Of a stretch of 54,000 bases of DNA, positions 1 through 9,018 are shown piece after piece. The DNA comes from an uncultured Clostridia bacterium. Lineage in GTDB: Bacteria; Bacillota; Clostridia; Oscillospirales; Acutalibacteraceae. The position numbers and the translations under genes were made by a program. The first letter of the stretch is position 1. Every line of letters starts with the position of its first letter. The stretch lies in the NCBI GenBank assembly GCA_947632385.1, contig CANRPD010000011.1, forward strand, positions 1 to 54,000, in the 5' to 3' direction. Under the pieces are notes generated by a model. It did not search any database, was not told the DNA's origin, and was given only the letters and a program-made list of their open reading frames with translations.

Positions 1-63
1 TTCTCTTTCAGGATTTCCATCAGAAAATTCGGCCTTGGCCAAGCATATATCAGTTTTTCAGCG

Positions 64-77
64 TTCGCCAGTTCGAG
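64..77 (+). repeat. 14-bp direct repeat, copy 1
   Basis: The sequence TTCGCCAGTTCGAG occurs here and again at 143-156, 79 bases downstream. The GTTCGAG core resembles the tRNA T-loop, but the surrounding bases do not form a T-stem. Confidence 0.6.
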
Positions 78-142
78 TCCGGGTGCGAGCATTCCCAAGA
101 AAAATGAAGAAAAAGAAGATGGTTTTCTTTCAAATCTGAGAC

Positions 143-156
143 TTCGCCAGTTCGAG
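143..156 (+). repeat. 14-bp direct repeat, copy 2
   Basis: Identical to the 14 bases at 64-77. The bases flanking the two copies differ, so the repeat is short and isolated. Confidence 0.6.
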
Positions 157-225
157 GCCAGTGGAAGGTCGATTTGAGTAAAGAATGGGCACTGGAAAAT
201 GAACTTTGAAAGAAGTGCAGAAATA

Positions 226-257
226 GCAAAAAACCCCGAAATCATCGAGGTTTTTCG
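226..257 (-). terminator. Rho-independent terminator after tRNA-Cys
   Basis: Read on the minus strand, a 9-bp stem (AAACCTCGA with TCGGGGTTT, one G-U pair) and a 5-base loop are followed by a run of T. It lies about 30 bases past the 3' end of tRNA-Cys and closes the Gly-Cys transcription unit. Confidence 0.75.
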
Positions 258-284
258 CCTTTGGGCTATTTTGTAGCCCTTTCA

Positions 285-359
285 TGGAGGTGACACCCGG
301 ATTTGAACCGGGGAATGAGGGTTTTGCAGACCCTTGCCTTACCACTTGGCTATGTCACC
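285..359 (-). tRNA. tRNA-Cys (GCA)
   Basis: On the minus strand the acceptor arms GGTGACA and TGTCACC pair fully. The anticodon loop carries GCA, the T-loop reads TTCAAAT, and an encoded CCA follows a T discriminator. It is the last of the five tRNA genes in transcription order and shares a unit with tRNA-Gly. Confidence 0.95.
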
Positions 360-365
360 ATCCCA

Positions 366-441
366 TGGAGCGGACGACGAGGCTCGAACTCGCTACCTCC
401 ACCTTGGCAAGGTGGCGCTCTACCAGATGAGCTACGCCCGC
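366..441 (-). tRNA. tRNA-Gly (GCC)
   Basis: Acceptor arms GCGGGCG and CGTCCGC pair with one G-U. The anticodon is GCC in the loop TTGCCAA, the T-loop is TTCGAGC, the discriminator is T and CCA is encoded. It is the first gene of a two-tRNA unit with its own strong promoter just upstream. Confidence 0.95.
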
Positions 442-463
442 AAGTTTTTTCGGCGACTGTTAT

Positions 464-492
464 ATTATATGCATTTCAGGCCCATTTGTCAA
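464..492 (-). promoter_or_regulatory. Sigma-A promoter for tRNA-Gly/tRNA-Cys
   Basis: On the minus strand TTGACA (487-492) is separated by 17 bases from TATAAT (464-469). Both boxes are perfect consensus, as expected for stable RNA genes. It lies between the terminator of the upstream tRNA unit and tRNA-Gly. Confidence 0.85.
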
Positions 493-538
493 CAGGAAAA
501 TCAACCCGGAAAGAAGTTTTCCCAGCATAAACCCAAGA

Positions 539-573
539 AGAAATGCGGTCTCCAAAAAGGAAACCGCATTTCT
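539..573 (-). terminator. Terminator between tRNA-Phe and tRNA-Gly
   Basis: An 11-bp inverted repeat (AGAAATGCGGT and its complement) forms a hairpin starting at the 3' end of tRNA-Phe. The minus-strand 3' side continues with T-rich sequence. It separates the Val-Asp-Phe unit from the Gly-Cys unit. Confidence 0.7.
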
Positions 574-648
574 GGTGCCTCCGATCGGAATCGAACCAAT
601 GACACGGGGATTTTCAGTCCCCTGCTCTACCAACTGAGCTACAGAGGC
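573..648 (-). tRNA. tRNA-Phe (GAA)
   Basis: Acceptor arms GCCTCTG and CGGAGGC pair, with one G-U. The anticodon loop is CTGAAAA with GAA, the T-loop is TTCGATT, the discriminator is A and CCA is encoded. Third gene of the Val-Asp-Phe unit. Confidence 0.95.
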
Positions 649-653
649 ATTTA

Positions 654-730
654 TGGCGACCCGGAACGGGCTCGAACCGTCGACCTCTAGCGTGACAGGC
701 TAGCGTTCTAACCAGCTGAACTACCGGGCC
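654..730 (-). tRNA. tRNA-Asp (GTC)
   Basis: Acceptor arms GGCCCGG and CCGGGTC pair with one G-U. The anticodon loop CTGTCAC carries GTC, the discriminator is G (an Asp identity element) and CCA is encoded. Second gene of its unit. Confidence 0.95.
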
Positions 731-751
731 ATTTCCATCCATCAACCATAT

Positions 752-828
752 TGGTGGGGACAATAGGACTCGAACCTATGACCCCCTGCTTGTAAGGCAG
801 GTGCTCTAACCAGCTGAGCTATGCCCCC
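752..828 (-). tRNA. tRNA-Val (TAC)
   Basis: Acceptor arms GGGGGCA and TGTCCCC pair with one G-U. The anticodon loop CTTACAA carries TAC, the discriminator is A and CCA is encoded. First gene of the tRNA cluster, about 50 bases downstream of a strong promoter. Confidence 0.95.
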
Positions 829-879
829 GTACATCACGGGCGGGCTTCCCGAAGAAGGGTCGCCCTCAACGGCTTCACT

Positions 880-908
880 ATATTACCTCATTTCTTTTCA
901 TTTGTCAA
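880..908 (-). promoter_or_regulatory. Sigma-A promoter for tRNA-Val-Asp-Phe
   Basis: TTGACA (903-908), 17 bases, then TAATAT (880-885) on the minus strand. The TGA inside the -35 box is at the same time the stop codon of hslO (905-907), so gene end and promoter are fused. Confidence 0.8.
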
Positions 909-1825
909 GGGATATTTTCATTTATTCTTGTATTATTCTTTTCATCTGCACACTCAGCTAGGGATGCCAGCTCCTGTCGAGTAAAATAATATCTTTTCCC
1001 GCAATATTGGCAAACAGCCTCGGCTCTTCCCTGGCCATCCAGTGGCAGCGACAAAATTTCCTTGCGACCAAGCGTCAAGAGGGCACGACCGAAGCACTCC
1101 TTGCTGCAATTGCAAGCATACTTTACAGGAACACGGTCCAGAATATCCACCTCAAATCCTGCCAAAGCCGTACGGCACATTTGCTCCAGGGAGAGGCCCT
1201 TGGCAAGCATGGTGGTCACCGGTTCCAACACGGAGATGTTCTCTTCCAGTCGAGTTGCTGCAGTCTCCTCCGCTCCGGGCAGCAATTGGATCAGCAGACC
1301 GCCAGCGAGCAGCGCTTCCCCTGTCTCTCGGTCGGCCAGTACGCCCAGTGCACAGACAGTGGGCGTTTGCTCACTTTGCGCGAAATATTGGGTGATATCT
1401 TCGGCAATCTCTCCACTGCACAATTCGACCTGACCGACATAAGGTTCTCCCTGGCCCATATCACGGATCACTGCCAAGCGACCCCGCGCGCCGACTGCCC
1501 CACCCACATCGATTTTCCCGTCAGAGCGAGTGGGAAGATCGACTCCAGGATGATCGACATATCCACGCACATTTCCGTTGGCATCCGCGATCGCCACCAG
1601 GTTGCCCAACGGACCGCCTCCGTTCACCTTCAGGGTGACACTGGCTCCTTCGATCTTCTGCATGGCTCCCATCAGTGAGGCGCCTGCCAGGAGCCTTCCA
1701 AGGGCAGCACATGAAGTTTTGGAAAGATGGTGGACCTGTTGCGCAGTATAAACGATCTCAGTTGCGTCCACAGCCGAGGCAATGACACTTCCGTCTTTAG
1801 TGATCATACGAATGATCGTATCCAT
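905..1825 (-). CDS. hslO: Redox-regulated chaperone Hsp33
   Basis: Hsp33 is a cytoplasmic holdase activated by oxidation, which releases zinc and exposes substrate-binding surfaces. The 306-residue product has the usual family length. The C-terminal zinc site is intact: CxC at residues 238-240 and CxxC at 272-275. The chosen ATG gives the normal N-terminus (MDTIIRMITKDG) and follows AAAGGATGATTCT; upstream in-frame codons overlap the preceding methyltransferase gene and look unrelated to the family. It is the last gene of the tig-to-hslO run, and its stop codon lies within the -35 box of the tRNA promoter. Confidence 0.95.
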   Translation of the reverse strand: MDTIIRMITKDGSVIASAVDATEIVYTAQQVHHLSKTSCAALGRLLAGASLMGAMQKIEGASVTLKVNGGGPLGNLVAIADANGNVRGYVDHPGVDLPTRSDGKIDVGGAVGARGRLAVIRDMGQGEPYVGQVELCSGEIAEDITQYFAQSEQTPTVCALGVLADRETGEALLAGGLLIQLLPGAEETAATRLEENISVLEPVTTMLAKGLSLEQMCRTALAGFEVDILDRVPVKYACNCSKECFGRALLTLGRKEILSLPLDGQGRAEAVCQYCGKRYYFTRQELASLAECADEKNNTRINENIP

Positions 1826-1838
1826 AGAATCATCCTTT

Positions 1839-2579
1839 TTACAGTTTCTTGGCTGCGTATACCAATCGCTGACTATCCGCTTTGGGTGCATCAAAAGACA
1901 GCTCATGATAGATCTGGACCTGCCCAAAGCCTGCCTTTTCCAACATTGCAACTACCTGCTCCATCGGGTATGCGCACTCGGTAAACTGCTCAGATTCCCT
2001 GGAATACAAGCCGTCCTGGTATTCGAAGAAATCCAAACGGATTTTTTCCCGATGGTGGGAAAGCCGATGATTTTGCCAAACACAATACACTTCTGGCAAA
2101 TCATAGACAAAAACGTTATCCCTCAAAACATGCTCGTGTTTATACGGCGTGTTCATATCAAAAAAGAAGTATCCACCCGCTTCGGTAAAAAGGGAAACCT
2201 TGTCAAAAGTCTGCTGTACTTCTTCTGCATTCGCCAAATGATTCAGACTGTCCAACGTGCAGAATGTGGTGTTGACCGTTCCATAGAGATCCAACGACTG
2301 CATCTTTTGACACAGGAAAAGGATATCTGCGCCGGCTTCCATGCATTTGCTCCGTGCCTGAGAGAGCATGTCCACACTGGCATCGACGCCATAGATATCC
2401 ACGCCGCGACGATGCAGCTCCAGCGTCAGTGAACCAGTCCCGCAGGCCAGATCCAATGACAAACCGGGTCGATGATTCACACGTTGCGAAAGTTCCAACA
2501 GATAATCCGCCCAACGAGCGTACTGTACATTTTCTGTGAGCACGTCGTAATACCTGGAAAAGACCGAATATGCAGACAC
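1839..2579 (-). CDS. Class I SAM-dependent methyltransferase
   Basis: The product (246 residues) has the Rossmann-type methyltransferase core: a glycine-rich motif I (LDLACGTGS), an acidic residue at the end of the second strand (GVDAS), and a motif typical of small-molecule methyltransferases (FFFDMNT). The substrate is not evident. I chose the GTG at 2579 because AGAGGTGA sits six bases before it; an earlier GTG at 2603 overlaps the lysA stop and has no ribosome binding site. It lies between lysA and hslO, with a 13-base gap to hslO, and is probably co-transcribed with both. Confidence 0.85.
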   Translation of the reverse strand: MSAYSVFSRYYDVLTENVQYARWADYLLELSQRVNHRPGLSLDLACGTGSLTLELHRRGVDIYGVDASVDMLSQARSKCMEAGADILFLCQKMQSLDLYGTVNTTFCTLDSLNHLANAEEVQQTFDKVSLFTEAGGYFFFDMNTPYKHEHVLRDNVFVYDLPEVYCVWQNHRLSHHREKIRLDFFEYQDGLYSRESEQFTECAYPMEQVVAMLEKAGFGQVQIYHELSFDAPKADSQRLVYAAKKL

Positions 2580-2602
2580 AGCGTCACCTCTGAAAAACAC
2601 CA

Positions 2603-3901
2603 CTAGAGATCACAACGGATCAGATCATCGTATGTCTCACGGCGAACCGCCAGCCTATGTTCTCCGTGGCTCACTAGTACAACGGCAGGACGGGGATTGC
2701 GGTTATAGTTGGAGGCCATAGAATAGTTGTACGCACCGGTGGAGAGCACCGCCAGCACATCCCCACGATGAGGTGTTTGAATGCGCGTGTGTTCCTGGAT
2801 GAGATCCCCACTCTCGCAGCATTTTCCTGCCACGGTCGCAATATAGTCAGCCGCTTCCCCCGCCCGATCGGCGATCAGGCAAGTATAATCGGACCGATAC
2901 AGTGCATAACGGGGATTTTCAAACATACCGCCGTCTATGGCAACATAGTTGCGCACTCCGGGGATCTCCTTGATGTTGCCCACCGTATACAGCGTGATGC
3001 CAGCTTCCCCGACTACAGAACGGCCCGGTTCCAGAAAAACCCTGGGAATCGGTAAACCCAAAGCGGTGCATTTTTCAGAGATTGCTGCAGAAACGGCCTC
3101 CATGTAGGTCTCATACGGCAGCACTCGATCCTTCTTTGTATAATGGATGCCAAATCCTCCACCCAAATTGAGCCAGGACAAAGTAAAATCCGAGTGCTTT
3201 TGAACGATCTCCCCATAGAAGTCGAGCATGACCTGAGCCGCATGAACAAACGGCTCCGTTTCCAGAATCTGGGATCCGATATGGCAATGCAGTCCTTGAA
3301 GCACAACATGATCCATTTCCAGTGCCCGTTCCACCAACGCCAATGCGGCACCGCTTTGCAAATCGGTACCGAATTTCGAGTCGATCTGTCCGGTACGGAT
3401 AAAATCATGGGTATGGGCTTCAATTCCGGGCGTGATCCGCAATGAGATATGTGCGGTTTTCCCCATCGCCCGTGCCAGAGTCTGCAACTGGTCCAATTCC
3501 CCAGGATTGTCCACGACAATGTCGCCCACCTCGTGGGTCAAGGCCAGTTCCAATTCCGACAGCGTTTTATTGTTCCCCTGAAAGTGGATCCGACAGCCGG
3601 GTGCACCCGCTTTGAGTGCGGTGTACAGCTCACCGCCTGAGACCACTTCAATATCCAAACCTTCGCTCAAGACGATACGGACAATTTCCATACAGTCAAA
3701 GGCCTTGCTGGCATAGATGGGCCTTCCATTGCCATGATAATACGTTTGAAAAGACTGTACATAGCAGCGACACACTCGACGGATCTCGTCCTCGCTCATC
3801 ACATAGAGCGGCGTGCCATACGTATGCGCAAGTTCCAGGGTGTCACAACCGCTGATTGACAGATGACCCTGTTCATTTACAGAAAGGCAAGGGGAAAACA
3901 T
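2603..3901 (-). CDS. lysA: Diaminopimelate decarboxylase
   Basis: Converts meso-diaminopimelate to lysine with pyridoxal phosphate, the last step of lysine synthesis. The 432-residue protein has the alanine-racemase-like TIM barrel with the PLP lysine in YASKAF (K66), HIGSQ at 207-211, the phosphate-binding GGGFG at 247-251, EPGRS at 291-295 and the CESGD catalytic cysteine motif near 362. It starts only 5 bases after engB, which leaves no room for a lysine riboswitch. The start follows AAAGGATC at a slightly long spacing. Confidence 0.96.
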   Translation of the reverse strand: MFSPCLSVNEQGHLSISGCDTLELAHTYGTPLYVMSEDEIRRVCRCYVQSFQTYYHGNGRPIYASKAFDCMEIVRIVLSEGLDIEVVSGGELYTALKAGAPGCRIHFQGNNKTLSELELALTHEVGDIVVDNPGELDQLQTLARAMGKTAHISLRITPGIEAHTHDFIRTGQIDSKFGTDLQSGAALALVERALEMDHVVLQGLHCHIGSQILETEPFVHAAQVMLDFYGEIVQKHSDFTLSWLNLGGGFGIHYTKKDRVLPYETYMEAVSAAISEKCTALGLPIPRVFLEPGRSVVGEAGITLYTVGNIKEIPGVRNYVAIDGGMFENPRYALYRSDYTCLIADRAGEAADYIATVAGKCCESGDLIQEHTRIQTPHRGDVLAVLSTGAYNYSMASNYNRNPRPAVVLVSHGEHRLAVRRETYDDLIRCDL

Positions 3902-3906
3902 GATGA

Positions 3907-4500
3907 CTAGATCCTTTCAGTTGGATTGATTGCTTTTTCGATCTGATTCAGTAGCTCGGTAATGCCTGTCCCTTTCACCGAAGAGACAGGAAAAACCGGG
4001 ATTTGCGCCTCGGCAAAAAGATCTCGGTAGTAGGTCTCTTGCTGAACGGTTTCCGTCTGATTGAGCTTGTCTGCTTTGGTCAAAGCCACAGCAAATGGCA
4101 GCCCCATCTCCAACAGAAAATCGATCATATCTTGATCGTCTTGCGTCGGTCCATGCCGCATGTCAACCAGTTGGATCACCAACGCAATGTTCCGATCCTG
4201 TGTGAAATAACCATCTACCAGACGGGCCCACCGTTCCTTTTCGCTTTTCGAGACCTTTGCGTATCCATAACCGGGCAGATCCACAAACCTGCAGTTATCC
4301 ACCCGAAAAAAATTGATGGTGCCCGTTTTCCCAGGGGTAGCGCTCACCCGTGCTAAACTTTTGCGGTTAAGCAGCCGATTGATCAAAGAAGACTTCCCTA
4401 CATTGGATCTCCCGGAAAAGACCACCTCAGGAAAGTTGGACAACGGAAACTGGTGATTTTCTCCTGCTGCCAGTTCAAATTCTGCTTTATGAAAGTTCAC
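3907..4500 (-). CDS. engB: Ribosome biogenesis GTPase EngB/YsxC
   Basis: A small GTPase of the TrmE-Era-EngA superfamily that acts in late assembly of the large ribosomal subunit. The 197-residue product shows G1 GRSNVGKSS (30-38), G3 DLPGYG (74-79) and G4 TKAD (141-144). The GTG start at 4500 follows GGAGGGTCCCT and overlaps the end of lon by 14 bases. The lon-engB order is conserved in Firmicutes, so the two are probably translationally coupled. Confidence 0.95.
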   Translation of the reverse strand: MNFHKAEFELAAGENHQFPLSNFPEVVFSGRSNVGKSSLINRLLNRKSLARVSATPGKTGTINFFRVDNCRFVDLPGYGYAKVSKSEKERWARLVDGYFTQDRNIALVIQLVDMRHGPTQDDQDMIDFLLEMGLPFAVALTKADKLNQTETVQQETYYRDLFAEAQIPVFPVSSVKGTGITELLNQIEKAINPTERI

Positions 4501-6961
4501 AGGGACCCTCCACAGTCTGCGCGCTGACCGGGACAAGCGTTCCTGCCTGATTCAAGCTTCCGGAAACCGGTTCAACCGCGTGTGCCCTGGTCGATTCTGA
4601 GATGGAAGGGCGCGGCATATACGTAAGAGCTGCTTCTAAGACCGCATCCACACGCTTGACCGGGACAAACCGAACATGACTTTTCACGACTTCGTCCACT
4701 TCAGCCAAGTCAGGCAGATTGTCCACAGGGATCAATACGGTCTTCATGCCGTTTTTATAGGCGGCCATCGCCTTCTCCCGCAGCCCACCGATGGGCAAAA
4801 CACGTCCTTGCAGCGTGATCTCGCCTGTCATAGCAACATCACAGTGGACCGGCACCCCTGTCAAAGCAGACGTAATCGCAGTGGCCATCGCTATGCCAGC
4901 AGAAGGCCCGTCTTTTGGGACAGCGCCCTCCGGAGCATGAAGGTGAATGTCATATTTCTCATAAAACTGCGGAGAGATCCCCAAAGAAGCTGCTCGGGTG
5001 CGGATACAGGTGATCGCAGCGCTGGCAGACTCTTTCATCACGTCGCCCAAAGAACCTGTGAGTTGGATCTTCCCATTGCCTTCCATCACAGCGACTTCAA
5101 TGGGAAGCAGTTCTCCCCCGACACTGGTCCAGGCAAGTCCGTTGACAAGTCCCACAGTGTCTTCCGTTGAAACTGGATCCTTGGTAAACTTACGAGGTCC
5201 CAGCAAATCCTCCAGGGATTCCGGCTTGACCGTATAAGAAACGAATGCCTCGTCACCGACGGCCATCCGAGCCACTTTCCTGCAAATTGACGCGATATGG
5301 CGCTCCAGGGTCCGCACACCGGCCTCTCGGGTATATCCCTCGATCAATTCGTCGATGGCAGATTTTGTAAATTTCAGTTGAGCAGGCTTCAATCCATGCT
5401 TTTTGAGCTGCTTGCGCACCAAATGTTTGGCGGCAATCTGGACTTTTTCTTCCTGCGTATAGCTTCCCAACTCGATGATGTCCATACGATCATAGAGGGG
5501 CCCGGGGATCCTGGACGGATCATTGGCGGTCGTTATGAACAGAACACCGCTCAGATCAAAGGGAACGTCAATGTAATGGTCGGTAAACTCAGCGTTTTGT
5601 TCGGGATCCAACACCTCCAGCAAAGCAGAAGAAGGATCTCCTTTAAAGTTCATCCCAAGTTTATCGATCTCGTCCAACAACAAAAGAGGATTGTTCACAC
5701 CGGCCTGCCGGATGGCATTGATGATCCGTCCGGGCATGGAACCGACATATGTTCTTCTATGACCCATGATTTCAGACTCATCACTGACCCCGCCGAGAGA
5801 TACTCGGACATATTTCCTGCCAGTTGCCTCCGCAATCGATCGCGCAATAGACGTTTTGCCCACACCGGGAGGTCCCACCAGACAGATGATCTGCCCGGTC
5901 TGCCTGGGTGCCAAACTCTGGACAGCTAATATTTCCAAAAACCTTTCTTTGACCTTGTCCAGGCCGTAATGATCCCGGTCCAGAATACGCTGTGCGCGCT
6001 TTAAGTCCAAGCGCACCTTGGAGGCAGTTTTCCAGGGAAGCTCCAAACAAGTGTCAAGATACGACCGAATCACACTGCCCTCGTGAGAACCGTAAGGCAT
6101 CCGGGCCAGTTTATCGCATTCCTTGGTCAACTTCTCCGCACAAACCGGATCGAGTTCCAAAGACCGGATCTTCTCACGCAACTCGTCAGCTTCCTGTTGG
6201 GGGTTGTCCTCCTCGCCCAACTCGTTGCTGATCGCGCGCATTTGTTCTTTTAGATAATACTCCCGCTGATTGTCTTCGATCTGAGCCTGCGCTTTCTGAT
6301 TGATCTCTTCTTCGATCTCCAAGATGCGAATTTCCTCACTGAGTACGTCAATGAGCTTCTGCAAGCGCTTCAGCGGGTGTAATTCATCCAAAATGACCTG
6401 TTTGCGTTCAAAGCCGATGGAAAGATTGGAGGCTATGTAATCCGCCATTCGGCCGCAGTCCTTTTCTTGCAGCACACCCAGCAAAACGTCCGGCGGTACA
6501 TGTTTGAAGAGGTGCAGGTATTGGTCGAATTTTTCGTGAACGATCCGAACCAGTGCCTCAGACTTAACGGACTTTTTATATGTCAGTACCGGACATTTGC
6601 GGATGTTTGCGACCAGATATGGGTTCTCTTTGACCAGGGAGACAATTTCGCCGCGATAAAGTCCCTCCACGTGCAGTTTAATGCCCTCTTCCGACCGCTG
6701 TAATACCTGTTTGACACGAGCTACTACACCGGTCTTGAAGAGACCTTCTCCCGAAGGTTCACCGTCGGACATGTCTACCTGGGTAGTCAGGAAAAGCAGC
6801 CGATCATGGCTGACGCTTTCAGAAACAGCCAGAATAGACTTTTTCCGCGCGACATCAAACTGCAGGAACATGCCTGGGAAAAAGACGATCCCGCGGACCA
6901 CCAAGACCGGAAGTGTCAAATTGTTTTCCATTTTACTGGTTTCATCTGGAAGATTTTGCAT
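4487..6961 (-). CDS. lon: ATP-dependent protease Lon
   Basis: A cytoplasmic AAA+ serine protease that degrades misfolded and regulatory proteins. The 824-residue protein has the N-terminal substrate domain, a coiled-coil segment around 200-280, Walker A GPPGVGKT (363-370), Walker B ending LLLDEID (427-433), and the C-terminal protease domain with the Ser-Lys dyad S687 (PKDGPSAG) and K730 (GGLREK). The ATG at 6961 follows TAGGAG; a longer in-frame reading upstream lacks family similarity. It follows clpX after 67 bases and overlaps engB. Confidence 0.97.
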   Translation of the reverse strand: MQNLPDETSKMENNLTLPVLVVRGIVFFPGMFLQFDVARKKSILAVSESVSHDRLLFLTTQVDMSDGEPSGEGLFKTGVVARVKQVLQRSEEGIKLHVEGLYRGEIVSLVKENPYLVANIRKCPVLTYKKSVKSEALVRIVHEKFDQYLHLFKHVPPDVLLGVLQEKDCGRMADYIASNLSIGFERKQVILDELHPLKRLQKLIDVLSEEIRILEIEEEINQKAQAQIEDNQREYYLKEQMRAISNELGEEDNPQQEADELREKIRSLELDPVCAEKLTKECDKLARMPYGSHEGSVIRSYLDTCLELPWKTASKVRLDLKRAQRILDRDHYGLDKVKERFLEILAVQSLAPRQTGQIICLVGPPGVGKTSIARSIAEATGRKYVRVSLGGVSDESEIMGHRRTYVGSMPGRIINAIRQAGVNNPLLLLDEIDKLGMNFKGDPSSALLEVLDPEQNAEFTDHYIDVPFDLSGVLFITTANDPSRIPGPLYDRMDIIELGSYTQEEKVQIAAKHLVRKQLKKHGLKPAQLKFTKSAIDELIEGYTREAGVRTLERHIASICRKVARMAVGDEAFVSYTVKPESLEDLLGPRKFTKDPVSTEDTVGLVNGLAWTSVGGELLPIEVAVMEGNGKIQLTGSLGDVMKESASAAITCIRTRAASLGISPQFYEKYDIHLHAPEGAVPKDGPSAGIAMATAITSALTGVPVHCDVAMTGEITLQGRVLPIGGLREKAMAAYKNGMKTVLIPVDNLPDLAEVDEVVKSHVRFVPVKRVDAVLEAALTYMPRPSISESTRAHAVEPVSGSLNQAGTLVPVSAQTVEGPCELS

Positions 6962-7028
6962 GGTTGTACTCCTAAAATCAGTGAAGACTGCGATCGGCGC
7001 TGCCGACAACAGCCTTCTTCATTTTCGT

Positions 7029-8342
7029 TTATGATGCGGATTCTCGATGATCTTGCTGACGGCGTGGTTTTGAGGAAACCTGGATCTTCACGGGCCTTCT
7101 GTCAAGGTTGGTGACGATCTGAGCCTGTGCCCCATCTTCCACCATTTCTTTTGTCACATTGACCTTTTCAACAGTATAGTCGCTGGGAATGCGATACATT
7201 AACGGAACCAACAAATCTTCCATCACAGAGCGAAGACCACGAGCGCCCGTCTTGCGCTCCAAAGTCTTTGCGGCAATAGCATCCAGCGCATCGTCTGTAA
7301 ACGTGAGGTCAACCCGGTCCAACTGGAATAGCTTTTTATACTGGCTGACCAGGGAATTTTTCGGTTCCTTCAAAATGCGGACCAAGGTAACTGCGTCCAG
7401 CGGATCCATAGGAGCGAGAACCGGTATCCGGCCGACCAGTTCCGGGATCAATCCGTACTTGACCAGATCATGTGTGGTGACATCCCGCATCCAGTTGGTA
7501 CTCTCCCGTTCCTTCCTTCCTATCACTTTGCCTTCAAAACCCAAAGTGGTCGCAGTTGCGCGTTTCTGTACGATCTTTTCAAGGCCGTCAAACGCACCCC
7601 CACAAATGAAGAGAATATTGGACGTGTCAATATTGATCACTTCCTGCTGGGGATGCTTCCGTCCGCCCTTCGGAGGCACACCGGCAACCGTTCCTTCCAA
7701 GATCTTGAGCAACGCCTGCTGAACGCCCTCTCCGCTGACATCTCGGGTAATGGATTGATTTTCGGACCGTCTGGAGATCTTGTCAAGCTCATCGATATAA
7801 ATGATGCCGCGCTCTGCCCGATAGATATCGTAATCCGCATCCTGTATCAAACGCAGCAGGATGTTTTCAACGTCCTCGCCCACATACCCCGCTTCGGTCA
7901 GTGTTGTGGCGTCGGCAATGGCAAAGGGTACATCCAACAGCTTGGCAAGCGTCTGAGCCAGATAGGTCTTGCCAACGCCGGTGGGTCCCAACAGCAGAAC
8001 ATTGCTCTTGGTCAGTTCAACGCCGTCGTCATTAAAATAAATACGCTTATAGTGATTATAGACAGCAACCGAAAGCGCAATCTTGGCATTTTCCTGGCCG
8101 ACCACATATTCGTCCAACTGACGTTTGATCTCTTGGGGCTTTGGAAGAATAAAGCCTCCGATTCTCTCTTGGGGCCTCATCTGAGGCCGAAGAATCTTTT
8201 CCTGATCGCCAATGATTTCCATGCAGACCCGCACGCAGGAATCGCAGATATAGGCATTGTTCCCGGCGATGATCTGATCTGTCATGGACTGAGGCTTCCC
8301 GCAAAAAGAACAGTAAATTTGATTGTCGTTGTTGCCGGCCAC
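7029..8342 (-). CDS. clpX: ClpXP protease ATP-binding subunit ClpX
   Basis: The hexameric AAA+ unfoldase that feeds substrates to ClpP. The N-terminal zinc-binding domain has C11-x2-C14 and C33-x2-C36, followed by Walker A GPTGVGKT (119-126), Walker B IDELDK (to 188), and the arginine-finger region GARGLRS near 377. Its 437 residues are typical. The start is GTG at 8342 with AAAAGGAGG upstream. It begins 14 bases after clpP, the common clpP-clpX arrangement. Confidence 0.97.
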   Translation of the reverse strand: MAGNNDNQIYCSFCGKPQSMTDQIIAGNNAYICDSCVRVCMEIIGDQEKILRPQMRPQERIGGFILPKPQEIKRQLDEYVVGQENAKIALSVAVYNHYKRIYFNDDGVELTKSNVLLLGPTGVGKTYLAQTLAKLLDVPFAIADATTLTEAGYVGEDVENILLRLIQDADYDIYRAERGIIYIDELDKISRRSENQSITRDVSGEGVQQALLKILEGTVAGVPPKGGRKHPQQEVINIDTSNILFICGGAFDGLEKIVQKRATATTLGFEGKVIGRKERESTNWMRDVTTHDLVKYGLIPELVGRIPVLAPMDPLDAVTLVRILKEPKNSLVSQYKKLFQLDRVDLTFTDDALDAIAAKTLERKTGARGLRSVMEDLLVPLMYRIPSDYTVEKVNVTKEMVEDGAQAQIVTNLDRRPVKIQVSSKPRRQQDHRESAS

Positions 8343-8356
8343 AGTCCTGCCTCCTT

Positions 8357-8944
8357 TTATCTGTGTTCGATCACCTTATCGATCAGCCCATACTCCAACG
8401 CTTGTTGTGCAGTCATGAAATTGTCGCGTTCCGTATCCCGTTCGATGACCTCATAAGGCTGACCGGTCCGCTCGGAAAGGATGGTATTCAACTTTTTGCG
8501 CACTGCTAAAATGTGATTGGCATGGATCCCAATATCGGTCGCCTGGCCCTGAGTACCACCGCTGGGCTGATGGATCATAATCTCACTGTTGGGCAGCGCC
8601 AAACGCTTTCCCTTGGTACCGGCCGCCAATAGGAACGACCCCATACTGGCAGCCATGCCGATGCAAATGGTAGACACATCACAGCGGATGTACTGCATCG
8701 TATCATAAATGGCCATGCCGTCGGTAATGACCCCGCCAGGGCTGTTGATATACAGAGAGATATCTTTTTCAGGGTCTTGGCCCTCCAAATAGAGCAGCTG
8801 TGCCACGATCACGCCGGCAGAAGCACTGTTGACTTCATCATTCAACAAAATGATGCGGTCATTCAAAAGCCGGGAAAAAATATCATAAGAGCGCTCTCCA
8901 CGGCTGGTTTGTTCGATGACATAAGGGACGAGACTCATATTCAT
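8357..8944 (-). CDS. clpP: ATP-dependent Clp protease proteolytic subunit
   Basis: The barrel-shaped serine peptidase that partners with ClpX. The 195-residue product has the full catalytic triad: S100 in GMAASMG, H125 in MIHQPSGG and D174 in TERDNFM. Two close ATGs are possible (8944 and 8938); AAAGGAG lies 10 bases before the first. The 74-base gap to tig contains RNA hairpins, noted separately. Together with tig, clpX and lon it forms a protein quality-control run. Confidence 0.97.
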   Translation of the reverse strand: MNMSLVPYVIEQTSRGERSYDIFSRLLNDRIILLNDEVNSASAGVIVAQLLYLEGQDPEKDISLYINSPGGVITDGMAIYDTMQYIRCDVSTICIGMAASMGSFLLAAGTKGKRLALPNSEIMIHQPSGGTQGQATDIGIHANHILAVRKKLNTILSERTGQPYEVIERDTERDNFMTAQQALEYGLIDKVIEHR

Positions 8945-9018
8945 GATCGATCGGCTCCTTTCCAAGCCTTGCCTTAGTATGTAGGCAAACAATAAGACTT
9001 ATTCAGCAAATGAACGAT
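8945..9018 (-). other. Structured tig-clpP intergenic region
   Basis: Three inverted repeats fit in 74 bases: AATAAG-T-CTTATT (8991-9003), TTGCCT with AGGCAA (8969-8988, 8-base loop), and GGCT with AGCC enclosing the clpP ribosome binding site. I see no promoter. The hairpins could affect mRNA processing or clpP translation. Confidence 0.35.

Larger units (their letters stand above)
1..225. other. Non-coding stretch downstream of the tRNA cluster
   Basis: I see no convincing gene here. The only notable structure is a 14-base direct repeat, TTCGCCAGTTCGAG, at 64-77 and 143-156. It resembles the T-arm of a tRNA, but no tRNA can be folded around either copy: the expected T-stem does not pair properly. 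The stretch may hold degraded tRNA ends or simply the far flank of the next gene outside the window. Confidence 0.4.

Noticed and set aside
130-345. 71-codon minus-strand open frame overlapping tRNA-Cys
   Set aside because: Its N-terminal part is translated tRNA sequence, a well-known type of false gene.
3902-3906. Lysine riboswitch before lysA
   Set aside because: lysA starts 5 bases after engB, leaving no leader.
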